The notes beneath the pieces are model-generated. The model was not told the origin of the DNA and ran no database searches. It worked only from the letters and a program-made list of their open reading frames with translations. Of a stretch of 64,000 nucleotides of DNA, positions 57,770 through 64,000 are shown piece after piece. Position 1 is the stretch's first letter; every line of letters starts with the position of its first letter. Both the position numbers and the translations under genes were made by a program. Origin of the DNA: Bacteroides fragilis NCTC 9343 (GTDB lineage: Bacteria; Bacteroidota; Bacteroidia; Bacteroidales; Bacteroidaceae); NCBI RefSeq assembly GCF_000025985.1, contig NC_003228.3, positions 1,860,001 through 1,924,000 on the forward strand. The letters are read 5' to 3'.

Positions 57770-59104
57770 ATGAAAAAGATTGTGTTATTATCGCTGTTTG
57801 CCCTGTGCCTCCCACTACTTGTGATGGCGCAAAGCAATAATGACGACCTTTATTTCGTACCTTCTAAGGAAAAAAAGCAGGAAGCCAAAAAGACTCCTGT
57901 GAAGAAGGAACCGGAAAAAAAAGTTGTCACCACGAACATTTATACGTCTCCGGGTACTACGGTAGTAGTTCAGGACCGTAAAGGAAACAAACGCGATATG
58001 CGTGATGTGGATGAGTATAACCGCCGTTACGATGCCAAAGATAACGAGTTCGCAATGGAGGACGATACATTATACGTAAAAGAAAAAGCTGTCTCCGATC
58101 CGGATGGTGAATGGGTGAACGGGTTCAATGGCTCACAGGATGACTACGAGTACGCTGAACGCATCATTCGTTTCCGTAATCCCCGTTTTGCGGTAAGCAT
58201 TAGCAGCCCGCTTTACTGGGACATTGTTTATGGAACCAATTCCTGGGATTGGAATGTTTATACAGACGGTTTCTATGCTTATGCATTCCCGACATTTACC
58301 AACCGCTTATGGTGGGATTGGCGTTACAACTCTTATGGTTCCGGATGGGGCTGGGGATGGGGCTGGTCTTCACCTTATTATGCTTGGGGTGGCTATTATC
58401 CCGGTTATTGGGGTGGCTATTGGGGTGGTTACTGGGGCGGCTGGTATGGCGGCGGCTACTGGGGACACCATCATCACTATCATCCCGGATGGGGTGGCGG
58501 CGGCAGCTGGGCAGGAAGATATAATACCTATACCCGTCGTGGTTCGTCTGCTGTGAGAAGCAGTTATGGCAACTCTTCGACCGTTCGCCGTTACAGTTCA
58601 GGTGCGGTACGCTCCAATAGCGGTTCTTCCGTTCGTTCGTCAGCGACATCTTCTTACAATAGAGGAGAGAGCTCTGCCAGACGTGTGATAGGAACGCGTG
58701 TAGTCGGTGAACGTCCGGGATCTACTACGCGTACAGATGCTTCTTCTTCACGTCGAAGTACCTATACCCGTCCAAGTAGTACACGCAGTAGTTCTTCTTA
58801 TGAAGGAACTCGCGGCGGAAGCACTACTACAGGTTCTCCGTCTTACTCGGAAGGAGGCAGAAGGGCAAGTACAAGAAGCAGCTCTACTTATACTCGTGGC
58901 AGTTCTACGGCTCCTTCGCGTAGTTACAATGAGAGTACCACTCGTCGTTCATACAACAGTACTCCTTCTCGTAGCAGCAGTTCGTCTACGCGCAGTTATT
59001 CTTCACCTTCAGGTAGCAGTTCACGTAGTTATTCTACCGGTGGCGGTGGTGGTTCTTCCCGTTCTTCCGGTGGCGGTGGCGGCTCTTCAAGGGGTAGAAG
59101 ATGA
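57770..59104 (+). CDS. Exported low-complexity Gly/Trp/Tyr- and Ser/Arg-rich protein
   Basis: 444 residues from the ATG at 57770, chosen over an in-frame GTG at 57731 because the signal peptide [21 protein letters not shown] begins here. A charged segment ([19 protein letters not shown]) and a conserved-looking middle domain (about 90-180: [38 protein letters not shown]) precede a Gly-Trp-Tyr repeat ([19 protein letters not shown]) with a HHHH patch. About 180 residues of Ser/Arg/Thr/Gly close the protein. It is likely an envelope or surface protein; function unknown. Repeats of short codons make it prone to length variation. The FadL-like gene starts 34 bp downstream. Confidence 0.7.
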   Translation: MKKIVLLSLFALCLPLLVMAQSNNDDLYFVPSKEKKQEAKKTPVKKEPEKKVVTTNIYTSPGTTVVVQDRKGNKRDMRDVDEYNRRYDAKDNEFAMEDDTLYVKEKAVSDPDGEWVNGFNGSQDDYEYAERIIRFRNPRFAVSISSPLYWDIVYGTNSWDWNVYTDGFYAYAFPTFTNRLWWDWRYNSYGSGWGWGWGWSSPYYAWGGYYPGYWGGYWGGYWGGWYGGGYWGHHHHYHPGWGGGGSWAGRYNTYTRRGSSAVRSSYGNSSTVRRYSSGAVRSNSGSSVRSSATSSYNRGESSARRVIGTRVVGERPGSTTRTDASSSRRSTYTRPSSTRSSSSYEGTRGGSTTTGSPSYSEGGRRASTRSSSTYTRGSSTAPSRSYNESTTRRSYNSTPSRSSSSSTRSYSSPSGSSSRSYSTGGGGGSSRSSGGGGGSSRGRR

Positions 59105-59138
59105 TAATGGAGGTATTAACTTAAAAAAGCATTTGACG

Positions 59139-60809
59139 ATGAAAAAAATAATTACTTTAGCAACTTTGGGGCTGTTGGTAGCAGCAGCCCCGATAAGTGC
59201 ACAGACTGTGTACGATGCTGCCAAGATAACAGGAAAGGACTTGAACGGAACCGCCCGTTTTGTCGGTATGGGTGGCGCCATGGGAGCTTTAGGAGGTGAT
59301 ATCTCTACAATCGGAACGAATCCTGCCGGTATCGGTATCTATCGCAGCAATGATTTTATGACTTCTTTCGGCTTTTCCTCATACGGGACGGAAAGCAAAT
59401 ATTTGGGAGATAAATTTAAGTCGGATAAAATACAAGGTTCTTTTGATAATCTGGGGTTTGTATTTGCATCTAAGATTGGCAATGAAACTTCTTTGCGTTA
59501 TGTGAATTTTGGATTTAACTACCATAAAGCCAAGTCTTTCTATAAGAATATGAATATGAAGGGAGGACTCGGTAACAGTTCGCAAACCTATCAGATGGCC
59601 CAACAAGCCAGTGGCATAACCAAATGGGGAGATTATCCTTATGATGATCCGGAGATAGGATGGCTTTCCATATTGGGATATGACGGTTGGTTGATTAGTG
59701 ATATCACAACTGATAAAATGAATGCAGCCGGCAAGCCGAATTCTCCATATGTGGATAAGGATGGAAATCAAAGATACGATGCAAATGGTAAACCTCTGTA
59801 TACGACACCGGGTAATTATTATGGTATGTATGATGACGGTGTCGCCAATTTCCACTCGCAAGAGCGTGGCGGAATCGACCAGTACGACTTTAATGTTGCT
59901 TTCAATTTCAACGACCGGTTCTATCTTGGACTGACTCTCGGGGCATATGCGGTTGATTATAGCAAGTACACTTATTATTCCGAAGCGTATACAGGAGCAA
60001 ATGCACCGCAGAATTACAATCTGAGGAGTTGGAATAAGGTAAGAGGTTCGGGTTTCGATCTTAAGTTGGGTACGATTATCCGTCCGTTTGAAAATTCGCC
60101 CTTCCGTATCGGTTTGGCCATTCACACCCCTACGTTCTATAATCTGGATTATAAGACCAGTGCCCGTGTAGAATCGGATGTGTTGAACGTTGAGACAGGA
60201 AAGATAGATCAGTGGTCGGTGGATACGCGTGATAAGTTACCCGGAAATGGAGATATGGTGCGTGAATTCCGGTTACAGACTCCGTGGACTTATAACGTAA
60301 GTTTAGGTTATACCATTGGTACAAGTCTGGCATTAGGTGCCGAATACGAATATCAGGATTATTCAACGATGAAATTCCGAGGACCGACCGGTTCAAGCTC
60401 TGAGTTTACTTTTGAAAATAGCACGAGACCTATGATGAAAGGTGTGAATACCCTCCGTCTTGGTCTTGAATATAAAGTGATCCCGCAGTTTGCGCTGCGT
60501 GCCGGATATAATTATACTTCGGCTATTTTCCATGGAGATGCTTTCAAGGATCTGCCTTATTATTCTATCCAGACAGATACTGACTGGGCAAATACGAAGG
60601 CTCTGAGCAACTATACTTTGGGTATCGGGTATCGCGGTTCTGTATTTTATGCAGATCTGGCTTATAAGTTCTCTACTTATAATGAAGATTTTTATCCGTT
60701 CGTAAATAAGTATGAAGAAAACAATGCAACTACGGTGCTGACACCGGAAACAACCAAAGTGACTAATACCCGTAGCCAAGTGCTGTTTACTTTAGGTCTC
60801 CGTTTCTAA
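59139..60809 (+). CDS. FadL/OmpP1-like outer membrane transport protein
   Basis: 556 residues from the ATG at 59139. A much longer open frame upstream (to 58707) is only the shadow of the Ser/Arg-rich tail of the previous gene. Signal peptide MKKIITLATLGLLVAAAPISAQ is followed by ARFVGMGGAMGALGGDISTIGTNPAGIGIYRSNDF, the N-terminal hatch motif (N-P-A-G) of the FadL/toluene porin family, then a 14-strand-type barrel ending in VLFTLGLRF. Such barrels import hydrophobic compounds. It is probably cotranscribed with the preceding gene. Confidence 0.8.
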   Translation: MKKIITLATLGLLVAAAPISAQTVYDAAKITGKDLNGTARFVGMGGAMGALGGDISTIGTNPAGIGIYRSNDFMTSFGFSSYGTESKYLGDKFKSDKIQGSFDNLGFVFASKIGNETSLRYVNFGFNYHKAKSFYKNMNMKGGLGNSSQTYQMAQQASGITKWGDYPYDDPEIGWLSILGYDGWLISDITTDKMNAAGKPNSPYVDKDGNQRYDANGKPLYTTPGNYYGMYDDGVANFHSQERGGIDQYDFNVAFNFNDRFYLGLTLGAYAVDYSKYTYYSEAYTGANAPQNYNLRSWNKVRGSGFDLKLGTIIRPFENSPFRIGLAIHTPTFYNLDYKTSARVESDVLNVETGKIDQWSVDTRDKLPGNGDMVREFRLQTPWTYNVSLGYTIGTSLALGAEYEYQDYSTMKFRGPTGSSSEFTFENSTRPMMKGVNTLRLGLEYKVIPQFALRAGYNYTSAIFHGDAFKDLPYYSIQTDTDWANTKALSNYTLGIGYRGSVFYADLAYKFSTYNEDFYPFVNKYEENNATTVLTPETTKVTNTRSQVLFTLGLRF

Positions 60810-60850
60810 TTAGATTCCCAAGCAATTAAATTATAACTTTTGTGTGTATA

Positions 60851-60891
60851 GAAATCCCCGAAGGACGATGCAGTGTTCTACGGGGATTCTT
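60851..60891. terminator. Terminator between porin and deaminase genes
   Basis: AATCCCCG (60853-60860) pairs with CGGGGATT (60881-60888), followed by TCTTGTTT. It lies between convergent genes and may serve both. Confidence 0.75.
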
Positions 60892-60896
60892 GTTTA

Positions 60897-61364
60897 TCAG
60901 TATTCTATCTTATCTTCTTTTTCCATCCACTCCTCAAAAGCTTTGATTGCTTCGTCGTGGAGTAATACTTCGGATGGCAGCTTGCGGTTCTCCGGTTTCA
61001 GTTCCAATTCATCGTAGATAAACGAGTCGTCGAATCCGATGTTTTTGGCATCTGTCTTGTTATTGCCATAGTACATCTTGTCTAATCGGGCCCAATAGAT
61101 GGCACCCAGGCACATGGGACAGGGTTCGCAAGAGGTGTAAATCTCGTAACCGCTCAGGTTAAAAGTTCCCAGTTTTGAGGCAGCCGCGCGGATAGCGCTT
61201 ACTTCTGCATGGGCAGTGGGGTCGCATGAGGCTGTTACGCGATTGACGCCTGTGGCCACTATTTCTCCATCTTTTGCAATGACAGCTCCGAAGGGGCCTC
61301 CTCCGTTTGCTACATTTTCTCTGGAAAGTTCGATGGCTTTCCTCATTAGTTCTTCTTTGGTCAT
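60897..61364 (-). CDS. Guanine-deaminase-like cytidine deaminase family enzyme
   Basis: 155 residues. The zinc site is complete: HAEVSAIRAA (histidine and catalytic glutamate) and CEPCPMCLGAIYWARL (two cysteines). The length, GGGPFGAVIAKDGEIVATGVNRV and the C-terminal helix with FEEWMEKEDKIEY are closer to Bacillus GuaD-type guanine deaminases than to tRNA adenosine deaminase TadA. It would convert guanine to xanthine in the cytoplasm. TadA activity cannot be excluded by sequence reading alone. Confidence 0.8.
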   Translation of the reverse strand: MTKEELMRKAIELSRENVANGGGPFGAVIAKDGEIVATGVNRVTASCDPTAHAEVSAIRAAASKLGTFNLSGYEIYTSCEPCPMCLGAIYWARLDKMYYGNNKTDAKNIGFDDSFIYDELELKPENRKLPSEVLLHDEAIKAFEEWMEKEDKIEY

Positions 61365-61531
61365 GTGATATAAAAAATCTATCGTTAATATTGTTATACG
61401 TTTTTTGCAAATATAAACAATATGAACGATAGATTGTTTTTTCCGGCAGAGAAATCAGCTTATTCTTTTTGAATAGTCGGACTGTTGATGCCGTCGGGCG
61501 GATATATGGTTGCCATCCGTCGGGCTTCCTG

Positions 61532-62425
61532 TTACCAATACCAGCACAGACCGAAAGAGTAGGGATAAAGTTCGGGACCTTTTTTGTGTTCGAAGAGGCT
61601 GTAGGTAGAGTAGCGCAAATACACTCCGATGTCACCGTAACCTGCTTGTGCCAGGAGGTTAATGCCTACCGGGTGGACATTCAGGCCGCTGTCCAGATTC
61701 TTTTTATGTCCGTTGACCTTTGCTTTCGACTTGGCTCCATGACGGATTTCCGCTTCAAGTCCGGCTGAAAAGAATAGAGGACCGTGAGCATTGCTGTGGC
61801 TGAATCTTTTTTGCCATTCCAGGGCTACCGGAATGCGGAAGTAGAAATAGCGTAACCGGCTTTTGGTATACACTTCCTCGTCGGGAACACCCGGAACAAT
61901 GCCGGTGACTCCCTCTATTTGTCTGAAGGCATAGTTGTTGCCCAGGCGGAAAGAGCGGTATCCCCAGCCTAAACCGGTTGTTATGCCCCATTGGCGATCA
62001 CGTGAGAGTGTCAGGGAGCCTTGAAACAGATTGAAACCGATTTCCCAGGACTTGTTGGCGTTTATATTCAGTCCGTCCGGAGTATTGAAGTTGATGCCGT
62101 CAGAGAGCCGTGTGTATCCCATATAGAATCCGGCAATATGCGGGTCGAACCGATAATGGTTCTTTCTTTTGACGAAGGGGACAGTGAATGCCGTGCGGCG
62201 TTCGGTAGTTTGTCCGTCCGTATAGATTCCCTCAAAAATCTGATCGTTCTCTATCGTATCGCCGTGCGAAGACTGTTCGTAAAGTTTTACCTTTATTTTC
62301 CCTTCGTTTTCTTTAATCAGGATTTTGCGTCCGTTGACGTAAAGAGTCGTGTCTTGCGAAATGCCTTCTTGAGCCATTCCCGCCATCGGGATCAGCATAA
62401 ACAGTAATAAATAAATGTGTTTCAT
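61532..62425 (-). CDS. Outer membrane beta-barrel protein of the ECF sigma operon
   Basis: 297 residues with signal peptide ending GMAQ. A short N-terminal part (TTLYVNGRKILIKENEGKIKVKLYEQ) is followed by alternating beta strands with aromatic residues (FDPHIAGFYMGYTRLSDG, WGITTGLGWGYRSF, RYFYFRIPVALEWQKRF, LFFSAGLEAEIRHG) ending in YSFGLCWYW. That is an eight- to ten-strand barrel as in PorT-like or OMP_b-brl proteins. It is the fourth gene behind the sigma factor, 13 bp after the DUF4252-like gene. Role unknown; perhaps sensing or maintaining the outer membrane. Confidence 0.7.
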   Translation of the reverse strand: MKHIYLLLFMLIPMAGMAQEGISQDTTLYVNGRKILIKENEGKIKVKLYEQSSHGDTIENDQIFEGIYTDGQTTERRTAFTVPFVKRKNHYRFDPHIAGFYMGYTRLSDGINFNTPDGLNINANKSWEIGFNLFQGSLTLSRDRQWGITTGLGWGYRSFRLGNNYAFRQIEGVTGIVPGVPDEEVYTKSRLRYFYFRIPVALEWQKRFSHSNAHGPLFFSAGLEAEIRHGAKSKAKVNGHKKNLDSGLNVHPVGINLLAQAGYGDIGVYLRYSTYSLFEHKKGPELYPYSFGLCWYW

Positions 62426-62438
62426 ATTCTTATAATGT

Positions 62439-62888
62439 TTAGTTTTTTTTCATAAATAACATGGTTACCAGATCGTCTGCATCCAACTCGCCCTCGATGT
62501 AAATCAGGGTAGCCGAGCCTTTTTTACCGGTTTTGAACAGGATGAACCGGTTGACATCTTCTTTTAGCTGGGGCAATTGATAATAGCCGGACTGGATTTG
62601 TCCGCCTGCCACCACTTCCTTCACTTTCTTTGCCTTCTTTTTGTCAGCATCCAGACAGTTGAGAATGGTGGGCAGTGCTTCTTCAACGTCTTTAAAGACA
62701 AGGCTTTTATAGAGAGTCATCTGGTAGGTTTCCAGCATTTCGTTGGACAGCTCTACCATAGTCACTCCTTTTTGTTTACCGTATTTCTGGAATACGGAAG
62801 CTATTTGTAGTCCCTGTTGTGCTCTTGCCATGCCGGAGGCGACAGTAAGTAGCAGGATAATCCATGTGGTGCGAATGACTTTATTCAT
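62439..62888 (-). CDS. Small exported DUF4252-like protein
   Basis: 149 residues with signal peptide ending GMARAQ. The mature part GLQIASVFQKYGKQKGVTMVELSNEMLETYQMTLYKSLVF ... KKNATLIYIEGELDADDLVTMLF-like end resembles the DUF4252 type: an N-terminal 'f-x-k-y' helix, a middle helix pair and a C-terminal strand-helix unit. In Bacteroidetes these often follow ECF sigma/anti-sigma genes, as here. The exact family number is uncertain and the function unknown. Confidence 0.6.
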   Translation of the reverse strand: MNKVIRTTWIILLLTVASGMARAQQGLQIASVFQKYGKQKGVTMVELSNEMLETYQMTLYKSLVFKDVEEALPTILNCLDADKKKAKKVKEVVAGGQIQSGYYQLPQLKEDVNRFILFKTGKKGSATLIYIEGELDADDLVTMLFMKKN

Positions 62889-62916
62889 ACTTCGTTTCTT
62901 TTATTATTTTCTTTTT

Positions 62917-63342
62917 TTATTCGGAGAACAGCGTAGCGAATACTTCCTCCTCGCTGATACTCACATCACGAAACGCGATCATGGCTTGTTCGCGTACCAG
63001 TTTGGCATCGGTATAGCATTTCCCGTCAATGATTACATAATTAGCGGTTGAGGTGTTGAAATGTCGGTTGAGACCGGCAATACCCAATATAAGCAATATT
63101 CCGGCAGCCATTCCGCTGAATATGTAAAGTAGACGGCGGCGTAGAGGGACAGAAGTTTTCGGAACTTCGGGGACGGCAGTCTTGCTCTGCCGGTTCTCTT
63201 CGTTGAGGAAAGCAAACATCGGGCGGTACATCTGCAGATGTTCCGGTATGATGCCCCGGGTGAAAAAACGGCGGAGCTCACGTTCTTCTTCGCAGGTGGT
63301 TTCCCCTTCAAAATACTTGTTCAATAATTCTTCTATATTCAT
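62917..63342 (-). CDS. Putative anti-sigma factor
   Basis: 141 residues from the ATG at 63342; the longer frame to 63444 overlaps the sigma gene and is rejected. MNIEELLNKYFEGETTCEEERELRRFF at the N-terminus is the cytoplasmic, sigma-binding-like helix pair of short Bacteroides anti-sigma proteins. One membrane helix follows (about 75-95, LLYIFSGMAAGILLILGIAGL), then a short periplasmic tail with a small domain (YVIIDGKCYTDAKLVREQAMIAFRDVSISEEEVFATLF). Its ATG overlaps the stop of the sigma factor gene by four bases. Confidence 0.7.
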   Translation of the reverse strand: MNIEELLNKYFEGETTCEEERELRRFFTRGIIPEHLQMYRPMFAFLNEENRQSKTAVPEVPKTSVPLRRRLLYIFSGMAAGILLILGIAGLNRHFNTSTANYVIIDGKCYTDAKLVREQAMIAFRDVSISEEEVFATLFSE

Positions 63343-63860
63343 GCTTCGTTTCTCCTTTTTCTTTGTTGTATGGTTTGCAGGTAAATGTCTCTTACTTTTT
63401 TCCGTGCCCTGGATAAATTGCTGCGGATGGCTTCGGAGCTGCATCCTGTTATCTCGGCGATTTCTTCGGTTTCGTACTCTTCTACATCTTTCATCCGGAG
63501 GATGGTCTGTTGCAGAGGTGGAAGTGTACTGATGATATGTCGCATCAGGCTGAATTCGTCTTTCTCTTCAAGCAAGCGTTCGGGGGTGGCGACCGGACTG
63601 GCAGCCTGTACGCTGTCGAGCGATAGGTTGTCGGGATGTTTCCCTCTGAGGATATCCATGCAGGTATGATGGGTCATAGTCATGGCAAGGGCCTCAATGC
63701 TATGGTATTCGTCCAGTTTCGGACGAAGGTTCCATAACTTCAGCATCACTTCCTGCACGGCATCTTCGGCATCCGAGTGGTCATCTGTCAACTTCCGCGC
63801 ATAACTAAGCAGTTTGTCGCGGAGTGGAAGAACGGCTATTTTGAATTGTTTTAGTTCCAT
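63339..63860 (-). CDS. ECF-type RNA polymerase sigma factor
   Basis: 173 residues. Region 2 has FKIAVLPLRDKLLSYARKLTDDHSDAEDAVQEVMLKLWNLRPKLDE (sigma-70 r2, -10 binding) and region 4 has LPPLQQTILRMKDVEEYETEEIAEITGCSSEAIRSNLSRARKKVRDIYL (-35 helix-turn-helix). It heads the four-gene operon with its anti-sigma partner and two envelope proteins, which makes an envelope-directed regulon likely. The ATGA overlap with the anti-sigma gene suggests balanced translation. Confidence 0.9.
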   Translation of the reverse strand: MELKQFKIAVLPLRDKLLSYARKLTDDHSDAEDAVQEVMLKLWNLRPKLDEYHSIEALAMTMTHHTCMDILRGKHPDNLSLDSVQAASPVATPERLLEEKDEFSLMRHIISTLPPLQQTILRMKDVEEYETEEIAEITGCSSEAIRSNLSRARKKVRDIYLQTIQQRKRRNEA

Positions 63861-64000
63861 TTACATAAGCAAGACGGAGAAGGAAGGAAAACGTGACATG
63901 GAAAAGATAAAAAAATGATGAACGATCAACAATAAGTAGTATCCTGACAGGTGGAATGTAGTGTGAGGTAAGACGATCTCTATCGTTTATGGTTGATCGT

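Noticed and set aside
58707..59138. Long open frame preceding the FadL-like start, very rich in Val and Leu
   Set aside because: It is the +1 reading of the Ser/Arg-rich tail of the previous gene; the porin's own signal peptide starts at 59139.

Overview
The window looks like chromosomal DNA of a gut Bacteroides, most likely of the B. fragilis/B. thetaiotaomicron group. The reasons are a SusC/SusD pair, typical Bacteroidetes lipoprotein and outer-membrane families (DUF3575, DUF3868/OmpA, FadL/OmpP1-like, C10 peptidase), fused biotin enzymes (BioB-BioA, BioG-BioC), promoter cores of the TAnnTTTG type, and almost no Shine-Dalgarno sites. No tRNA, rRNA, CRISPR array, integrase or complete transposon was seen.

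Layout. 0-6.6 kb: start of a possible polysaccharide lyase, a fucose-isomerase-like protein, an aminotransferase, a LolE-like permease, a GT2 glycosyltransferase and an AI-2E family membrane protein. 6.6-17.8 kb: a sensor kinase/NtrC-type regulator pair, divergent from a TolC/HlyD/MacB-like export operon. The gap between them holds three related palindromes and -24/-12 (sigma-54) promoter matches facing both ways. 17.9-19.3 kb: type II NADH dehydrogenase-like gene. 19.7-25.9 kb: biotin operon (a leader protein gene, bioBA fusion, bioF, bioGC fusion, bioD) with an attenuator-like hairpin just before bioB. 26.2-32.6 kb: divergent SusC/SusD pair and a lactate permease. 32.8-34.9 kb: DUF3868/OmpA and DUF3575 envelope pair. 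35.2-38.8 kb: three-gene biotin-dependent acyl-CoA carboxylase, an obvious consumer of the biotin made upstream. 38.9-40.2 kb: amidohydrolase.

40.6-43.9 kb: two tandem paralogous lipoproteins whose architecture resembles leukocidin/Vibrio-cytolysin beta-barrel pore-forming toxins; this is the most interesting pair in the window. 44.1-51.5 kb: small zinc-ribbon protein, then a lipoate-dependent 2-oxoacid dehydrogenase block (lpdA, lplA, E2, fused E1alpha-beta) and a flavodoxin. 51.6-52.4 kb: prmA.

52.4-57.7 kb is an AT-rich accessory segment: a small PepSY-like exported protein, a C10 (streptopain-like) protease lipoprotein, an adjacent unknown lipoprotein, and a frameshifted, truncated JAMM-type toxin remnant. 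A 51-bp direct repeat lies at 52.68 and 56.40 kb. 57.8-63.9 kb: a Gly/Trp/Tyr-rich exported protein, a FadL/OmpP1-like porin, a guanine-deaminase-like enzyme, and an ECF sigma/anti-sigma operon with two envelope proteins.

Between genes there are at least six copies of a dispersed hairpin family with arms like TTCACCACAGATTACACAG. One of them contains a second, unrelated palindromic element nested in its loop. All functional names are from reading translated sequence; no database search was run.
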